Part shown: in pieces, positions 58,651 to 64,000 of the stretch
Layout of the letters: every line of letters begins with the position of its first letter
Numbering within the stretch: the stretch's first letter is position 1
Assembly: GCF_000090795.2 (NCBI RefSeq)
Contig: NW_003546242.1
Location: 1,274,586-1,338,585, forward strand
DNA length: 64,000 nucleotides
Direction of reading: 5' to 3'
Origin: Amphimedon queenslandica
Taxonomy: Eukaryota > Porifera > Demospongiae > Haplosclerida > Niphatidae
Notes under the pieces: model-generated
Told to the model about the DNA's origin: nothing
Databases searched by the model: none
The model's input: the letters and a program-made list of their open reading frames with translations, nothing else
Position numbers and translations under genes: made by a program

Positions 58651-59758
58651 TAATTGATTACGCAAATAATTAAAATCTATACCAACCTCATTTAAAGTTT
58701 CCATTGTATTTTGTAATGGAAGTGGTAAATAACACTATGCACCTTTAAGTGCCTTCAAATAATTATAGACAGGAACTTTTAGGGTGTGTGTGTCTAGTAT
58801 AACAATTGTCTGAAAACACATGGCCCTCTTTGTTAACTTGCAACTTTAAAGGATCCAAATCTTCCAATTCTTTGGGTAGTGGCTCACACTTTAACACATT
58901 GAGCACACAATGTTCTGCAACTTCATTTTTCCTAATAATAGATTTACAATGATTAAAAACATTCATAACTTTATTTAATGCTGTAGGATTACTCTCTGTA
59001 ATAACATCTAATAGGATATTCCAAACATTGCTATCTAAATTTTTAGCTTCAGTAACACATTTTTTTCTCAAAAGCCTCTCACAGCTACAAGCATTAACAG
59101 CCTGATCAGACAAAGCCTTCATTATTCATCAATAGCATCTGAATACTGAAAATAATGTACAGTATCTAAGTTTGGTATTCTAAATGGTTCATCTTGTTCA
59201 CCATCATTAATAGAGTAACACACATTATCAAATTCTGTTTCATCAGCTTCACTGATTTTTAGTTTTGCCAATTGTGCTACATTACCATCAGCAAGGGAAG
59301 GATTGATAATATCTATTGTTAAATGGGCATTTTCAGCAACATAAGTGTTTTAAAAGGTCTCAACAAAGGATAATGAACAGATGGATTGTATAAAATATGC
59401 AGCATACTTTTACATTCAGTATCTTTACTACTATACACAATAGGATGGCCAATCCTTTCTCAAACAATTTCTGAATATGTTAAATATTATTTAACGTCAT
59501 TTTCATCTTTTTTAACAATTACCTTGATTATCACAGTAATCATGTTCATGCACTTGATCTATTTCGTCAACATGCACAGGTCTTGTCATAATCATAATTA
59601 TTATTAGGACAATCATTACATGCATCTAAATGCTTCCTCAATTCTTTAATGGGTTCATCAAAATAGTGACTAACTTCAGTAGTAAAACTAATGTCACCCT
59701 CTATTAAGGGCTTGCACCTATCTGTACAGTGCCATTTGATGGTAGGCTTTCTTTTATT

Positions 59759-60100
59759 ATATAGGCGGTAGCCTATATGTAGGGTTGAGGTTGATTACTT
59801 AAGATGGCGGCAGAATTTACAATTTTCAAATGATTATAACTCTTTCATCTTACGTTGTACAGCCTTATAAATGGCTCATATGAGCTCTCTTTGACTGAGC
59901 GATTTTCCTGGTACCTTTAAAATGGGCCGCAATGTAGCGTGAGCAATTCTGGAGAACAGGCCCAAATTCAAATTTCTGCAAAATTCTTCAGACTTTTTCT
60001 TCTTTCATCTTCTATCAACACGAAAATTTTTAAAACTAGACATCCTCTTGTGATGGCTTTTATATCATTCCTTTGAGCTTGGGTCAAGGACAAGACAAGT
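59759..60100 (+). repeat. Family A repeat, partial copy A3 (no palindrome side)
   Basis: Starts at the terminal hairpin ATAGGCGGTAGCCTAT and follows the A interior (GAGCTCTCTTTGACTGAGCG, TTTTCCTGGTACCTTTAAAA) to GAGCTTGGGTCAAGGACAAG, where similarity stops. The palindrome end is missing. It lies exactly at the point where the Helitron gene stops on the minus strand, facing A4 in inverse orientation. Confidence 0.8.
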
Positions 60101-60533
60101 GATTTTATTATTTTACTTAGATCAAGTTTAAAAACTAATTATTTGGGCGTGATCTATCACACCCCTCTCTTTTTTAGACGCCATTTTGAAATTAAATGCG
60201 CATGCGCAAAGTTGCCATAGCTACTGTACTGTAGTCAGTGTAGTGTACTAGTGTAGTCTGCTCATTTGCTCTATTCTTCTCTTGGTCTTTGCTGAGGTTA
60301 TCTTACTTGCAAGTAGTGCCCACTGCTCAGACTAAGAGATCACCAGTTCTTTTAAGAGCTAATAGGTAAGTATTTAATTTAACTATTAAATTTAAGATTC
60401 TTTTTAAAAATAGAGTGAAATTAAGGTTACAGCTGCTCAATATTGGCTACTCAAGTTCATTTAGTCAGCTGCTTTTGAACTACTGCATTGTATTCTTCTT
60501 GGTACTGCAACAAATTGAGATAAGTGTTATACA

Positions 60534-62106
60534 ATGATAAGTAGCAGCAGAGTTTATGATGATAATAATGTACATGCTACATACTTGGTGTTATGGTACA
60601 TGTACTTAGTTCTAGTTTCAGTGTTAGGAGTGATTTTGGTTGTGATAATTGTACAAAAAGGAAGCCAAAAAAGGAGAAGCAATTTAAATGAGAATAAAAC
60701 TAAAAAAAAAAATGCAAAACATTATAACAATAGAAAGCAAATGGAAGATTTCATAGATAAGAATAGATCAAATGCCAGAGCATACTATATAAGGCAGTGT
60801 AACAGGGTCAAAAGCAAAGCAAGAATTGCTTATAAAATCAGTAAAAATATAAGCTTGCTTATTCAAAGCAGTTTCATGCATTGAACCCAGGTTATAACAA
60901 GTAAATAAAAAACATTAAAAATGGAAAAGTAGTAGGATTAAATTGTAAAAAAGTAAAGAAACAAGAGGGTACTTGCAAAGTGGTGTGATAACANNNNNNN
61001 NNNTAATCATATTCATGCTGATCACGTGCGCATAAATTAAAATGGCGTCAAAAGAGCAAACCCACACGGTGCTACAGCTGGAATTTGTCTTCCATTGTTC
61101 TCTGTCCTTGCTTCTTTTTGAAGCCACATGTCCAGTCCTTGGCCCAAGCTCAAAGGAATGATGTAAAAGCCAACTCGAGCGGTTCCCTGGTTTAAAAGAT
61201 TTCCGTGTTGATAGAAGAAGATGAAAGAAGAAGAAAAAGTCTGAAGAATTTTGCCAGAAATTTGAATTTGGGCCTATTCTCCAGAAATGCTCCCGCTACA
61301 TTACAGTTCACTTTAAAGGTACCAGGAGAATCGCTCAGTGAAGGAGAGCTCATCTAAGCCATTTATAAGGCTGTACAACGTAAAATAAAAGAGTTATGAG
61401 TGTTTGAAAATCATAAAAACGGCCGCCATCTTGAAAAATCAACCTCAATCCTACATATAGGCTACCGCCTATATAATATATTGCAAAAATGTAAAAATTG
61501 GTACAACAAAAACAAAGATAAAAAAAGTATAAAATCATTAGAGCATTCGCAAAAAATGTATTCCCAAAATCCACTTAATAAAAAAATGATGTCTAAAAAT
61601 GTTATCAACAAAATCCTGGCCTTCAAAAACAAAACTGCTTAAAACGGTATTACGAGAATAGAGACGCAATATTACGTGCTACGAAAGATAAATTTCTGAG
61701 ATATAAATTTTTTGATAACGAAATGGATAAATTAAAAATGGCACTAAATAAGGAAAATAAGAGGCGGCTAAATAAAGATTATTATGATCGTAATTATGGT
61801 CAAATATTATATAGATTGCGTTCTAATTACTCACTATCTGCACCAAATAGTGAAGCAAAGGAATATTATTTTACTAAAATTATTGAAGCATTATATTACA
61901 GCCCTGAAATAGTTGATGATTTATTACCATCAAGTATGAAAGGTGTAGATTTTGAGAACACATCATATGACAGTAAATGTAATGCTGCATCAAGTATATT
62001 GTTAGAATCAGTTTTGAAAAACAGATCCCACAAAGTAGGCATATTGATACGTGCCTCAAATAGCATTAGGAAATTGAAATTGAATAGTTTTAGTAATATT
62101 TGTTGA
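60534..62106 (+). pseudogene. Helitron N-terminal Tyr/Lys-rich module, inverted relative to the rest of the gene
   Basis: The plus strand encodes KKKNAKHYNNRKQMEDFIDK, RSNARAYYIRQCNRVKSKAR (60700-60840), then after the A4 insertion WYNKNKDKKSIKSLEHSQKM (61497-61560), after a frameshift near 61635 CLKRYYENRDAILRATKDKF (61638) and an open part 61723-62106: KRRLNKDYYDRNYGQILYRL, NSEAKEYYFTKIIEALYYSP, SILLESVLKNRSHKVGILIR, ASNSIRKLKLNSF. Such Y(Y/N)xxNRD arrays, followed by a VLKxRKxKVGxLLxAxxSI block, form the N-terminus of animal Helitron proteins of this type. In the normal gene it should precede IMTRPVHVDEID on the same strand; here it is on the other strand, facing away. Confidence 0.65.
60896..61474 (-). 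repeat. Family A repeat, copy A4 (palindrome side interrupted by a 10-N gap)
   Basis: Begins AACAAGTAAATAAAAAACAT, runs to GGTGTGATAACA, then 10 N (60994-61003), then TAATCATATTCATGCTGATC and the family interior, ending TATAGGCTACCGCCTATA. One arm of the palindrome is missing at the gap. It interrupts the Helitron N-terminal module. Confidence 0.87.
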
Positions 62107-63100
62107 TCTTCTGATGCTGGCCGATGAAGGCCTCCTTGATTACAGCCTCCATTTCGATAAAGAATTGAAATGCATCCTCTGTTATTTCTACTAGTCCGTC
62201 CCTATTAACTGAATTGATCCACTGTGAAGATGCGTGGGTGTCATTTTCTTCTGTTGATAAAATCAATTTCTTTGCACTTTCAAGGTTTTCAGTACCAGCA
62301 AAAGCTATCAAAGCTTTCAGACAGACATAGCCTCCTACATATCTAAAAGCATTAGACTCCATGAAGGAAATACTAATTGCTGCTGTTGAGATGGAAGTCA
62401 TTGATGGCTGAGTGGAAGGACCATGTAGCTTTTGCAAAACACTTTAGAACATGTCATCAGTAATGAACTAGTACAAAAAAGGCATTTTGAGTTCATTGAA
62501 AATGTTGACAGGCTCAAAAACTTGCAGTAACTTTTTAAGTGTGGTATGTCCTCCACATCTTTACTCTTCCAGTTGTCCAGTCTATATCTGCATCAGCTAA
62601 AGAACTGAGTGCAAAGAGAAGGTTTAAAGCCAGACTGGTAGCAAACAGTCATTAGTTGTGTTCTATTTATCTGTTGCAGAAAAATATTTGCACTTTGGAC
62701 AAACTGTTCTGCAACATTAGAAGAGGAAACTCTTGTGGCAATAGCCGTTTTAATAGCTACCAAAAGCATATCATAGTACACAACAGTATCTGTGATAGAG
62801 CTATCTATGCTGCTAGAAACTATACTGCACCAGTCGATATTTTACTATTGCCCACCAAGCTCATGATGGGAATGGAGTGAAACAGGAAAGCGTGGGTATT
62901 TCCAAACCGTTTTAAATATTCTATTATTTGTGGCCATGGCCAGCAATCATGGCACCTCGACAAGTCTCAGCAGTGTTTCTACTCAAAGCATCTTCTCCAC
63001 TGACTTCAGCCTTTTTATTCTTCTTTGTCCTGCATACTAAACCCAGCTTAACATGATACATATCTATCATTTTCTTCACGAAGCCTCTGTAGTTAAAAAA
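62107..63100 (-). pseudogene. Transposase-like fragment with YVGGYVCLK motif, unknown DNA transposon family
   Basis: The minus-strand ORF at 62437-62090 contains SNAFRYVGGYVCLKALIAFA and SSQWINSVNRDGLVEITEDA followed by FQFFIEMEAVIKEAF. This pair (xxxRYVAGYVCxK, then DWxNxxxRGGLxxxxxxxFxFFxxME) is a conserved tail of transposon-linked proteins repeated in sponges and hydrozoans; similar AGY motifs occur in P-element-type transposases. A 62-codon ORF (62781-62593: YYDMLLVAIKTAIATRVSSS) and a piece at about 63090-62930 (KMIDMYHVKLGLVCRTKKNK) may belong upstream in the same gene. Frames are interrupted. Superfamily unassigned. Confidence 0.45.
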
Positions 63101-64000
63101 ATGGTTAGTATTATTACAATTGACACTGTATTGCTTTATACTGCTTCATTCACAAAATCCTTGCATTGAAGAATGAACATCCCATAAAGGCTGCAAGCAA
63201 GTTTCAAGTCTCACAGGACAAGATCTTGAGAGATATTCATTGCTAAACTACAACCACCAAAAAATTATTCGTGGATGCAACATTAATTTTTGTGCTAAAA
63301 CCTTGATTGCCATAATGGAGAAAATGCTTTTGGATGCAGTTAATGGAATTTTACTAATATTCCCAATGATTTAGACTTATACTCAAGTACTTTAGACTTC
63401 TCCCTATTAAAAGTTCAACTTCTGATGTTACCAGATTTTATTGAAACCAGAAAGACCAATAACTTAGGGCTTTCTCATATCATCAAAGTGACTAATGTTA
63501 GAACCATTTTGTGATAATACTGAATGAAGTGTCTGTAGGCAATGAATTACTCCCTGAATTGTATAGTACTAGACGATTATAAAACATTAAAGGGGCAAGC
63601 CTACACAAGCAAAGCAATGTACGTACAATAAATATTGACAGAGTAACATACCATACTCAAGCACAATTATGCAATGGATATTAGAGTGGTGCAACAAAAC
63701 AGGCTCAAAATTTATTATGGATGTAGTTTTTGATGAAAATCTACCTTTAATTCACTACAACAATTAAAGCTACCTTGCTAGTAACATTTAGAAAGCATTA
63801 AAGTTAGCTATAAGCAGTCATGCACAAATTATAAAGCTAGATAGGCATCCGTAGCAATGTAGTTATTGCCTTCCTTCATGCTCCAAGTTCATGCAGTTAG
63901 TTTAACTTAGGCTCAGGCAGTGACTCACATTCACTTCATTAGAGTCATTTACATCAATGAAGAATATGGCATGTCTGCTTTCTTAACCTTTGCTGCATTT
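63101..64000. other. No recognisable gene
   Basis: AT-rich sequence up to the window edge. No ORF above 60 codons and no repeat ends recognised. Confidence 0.45.

Larger units (their letters stand above)
51592..59757 (-). pseudogene. Helitron Rep-helicase gene, main part, with later insertions
   Basis: Minus-strand order: IMTRPVHVDEIDQVHEHDYC (about 59590), HPIVYSSKDTECKSMLHILY (59450), 119-codon ORF 59122-58763 (linker), Rep part FVSRCRFDFPRPVRDSICIN with MHKCRKYCKRN (56230-56150; the CR.GFPR region) and ESLYKFVAIYKFHEIGE (55620); then the PIF1-type helicase: DQKRIFDKIKSHHIRLKEHE (54380), Walker A MFISGVGGTGNTW (54240; Lys replaced by Asn), LFVGDLLQLPPLD (53905), NVVNIWKETVEFDELTINKL (53790), LVNGAIGKVM (52980), AITLHECQGLSLATTIIDL (52430), AMAYVALSR (52340), and a basic end PPNPNKVRRRRRDYVYYPGN to the stop at 51592. 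Many stops and frame changes; interrupted by B4, C2, a hAT-type element, a MITE and a palindrome. The N-terminal module lies inverted at 60534-62106. Family role: rolling-circle transposition. Confidence 0.85.

Noticed and set aside
1-64000. Retrovirus-like, LTR or Polinton element
   Set aside because: No capsid, protease, envelope, packaging ATPase or DNA polymerase motif and no paired long terminal repeats were seen. The integrase-core genes stand alone and are of uncertain class.

Overview
The window looks like accessory, transposon-crowded DNA from a marine invertebrate, most likely a demosponge of the Amphimedon type. Grounds: AT-rich sequence, short 45-140 bp GT-AG introns, assembly gaps (N runs), a decayed gene for an extracellular domain that I know mainly from sponges and cnidarians, and a DNA-transposon repertoire (DUF7869, zf-TTF hAT, PIF/Harbinger, Helitron with a Tyr/Lys-rich N-terminus, DUF3504) typical of those genomes. 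The species is inference. I see no bacterial, organellar, CRISPR or rRNA features and no confident tRNA gene.

Layout. 1-760: edge-cut integrase-core gene (minus). 3.6-6 kb: MITE, LINE 3' fragment, and a 0.4 kb MITE carrying the same ends as the large transposon at 23.1-28.1 kb. 6.4-8.4 kb: unclassified 2 kb repeat, with a second copy at 39.2-41.2 kb. 8.9-9.3 kb: pogo-like DDE fragment. 10.5-13.5 kb: copies of two palindrome-ended repeat families (A and B) and a MITE. 13.6-16.1 kb: PIF/Harbinger element with TAA duplication, Myb-like gene and transposase. 16.9-21.7 kb: an old zf-TTF-type hAT split by a younger hAT (perfect 8-bp duplication GCAGATAC), itself holding a family B repeat. 22.5-28.9 kb: an integrase-core element split by a 5 kb transposon that carries two spliced minus-strand genes: a DUF7869 protein and a 168-residue acidic/RGG-box protein. 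29.1-31.8 kb: HECT E3 ligase gene (minus). 32.0-33.1 kb: decayed sponge-type extracellular gene. 33.2-35.25 kb: fragments of an unrecognised spliced minus-strand gene. 35.3-38.7 kb: zf-TTF hAT. 41.9-46.2 kb: two non-autonomous elements. 47.7-49.1 kb: DUF3504/Crypton-type recombinase gene between inverted repeats. 51.6-62.1 kb: a Helitron whose N-terminal part lies inverted relative to the rest, loaded with later insertions. 62.1-63.1 kb: further transposase fragment (minus).

The most interesting item is the two-gene transposon at 23113-28137. The RGG gene has four exons whose phases agree exactly (49+108+164+186 nt = 169 codons), and both genes appear open apart from a 519-bp assembly gap. 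Its terminal motif also ends one of its short relatives and resembles the ends of another MITE family here. The second is the shared architecture of repeat families A and B: a perfect or near-perfect short terminal hairpin with a GGTA-type loop at one end and a 240-310 bp palindrome at the other, in eight copies.
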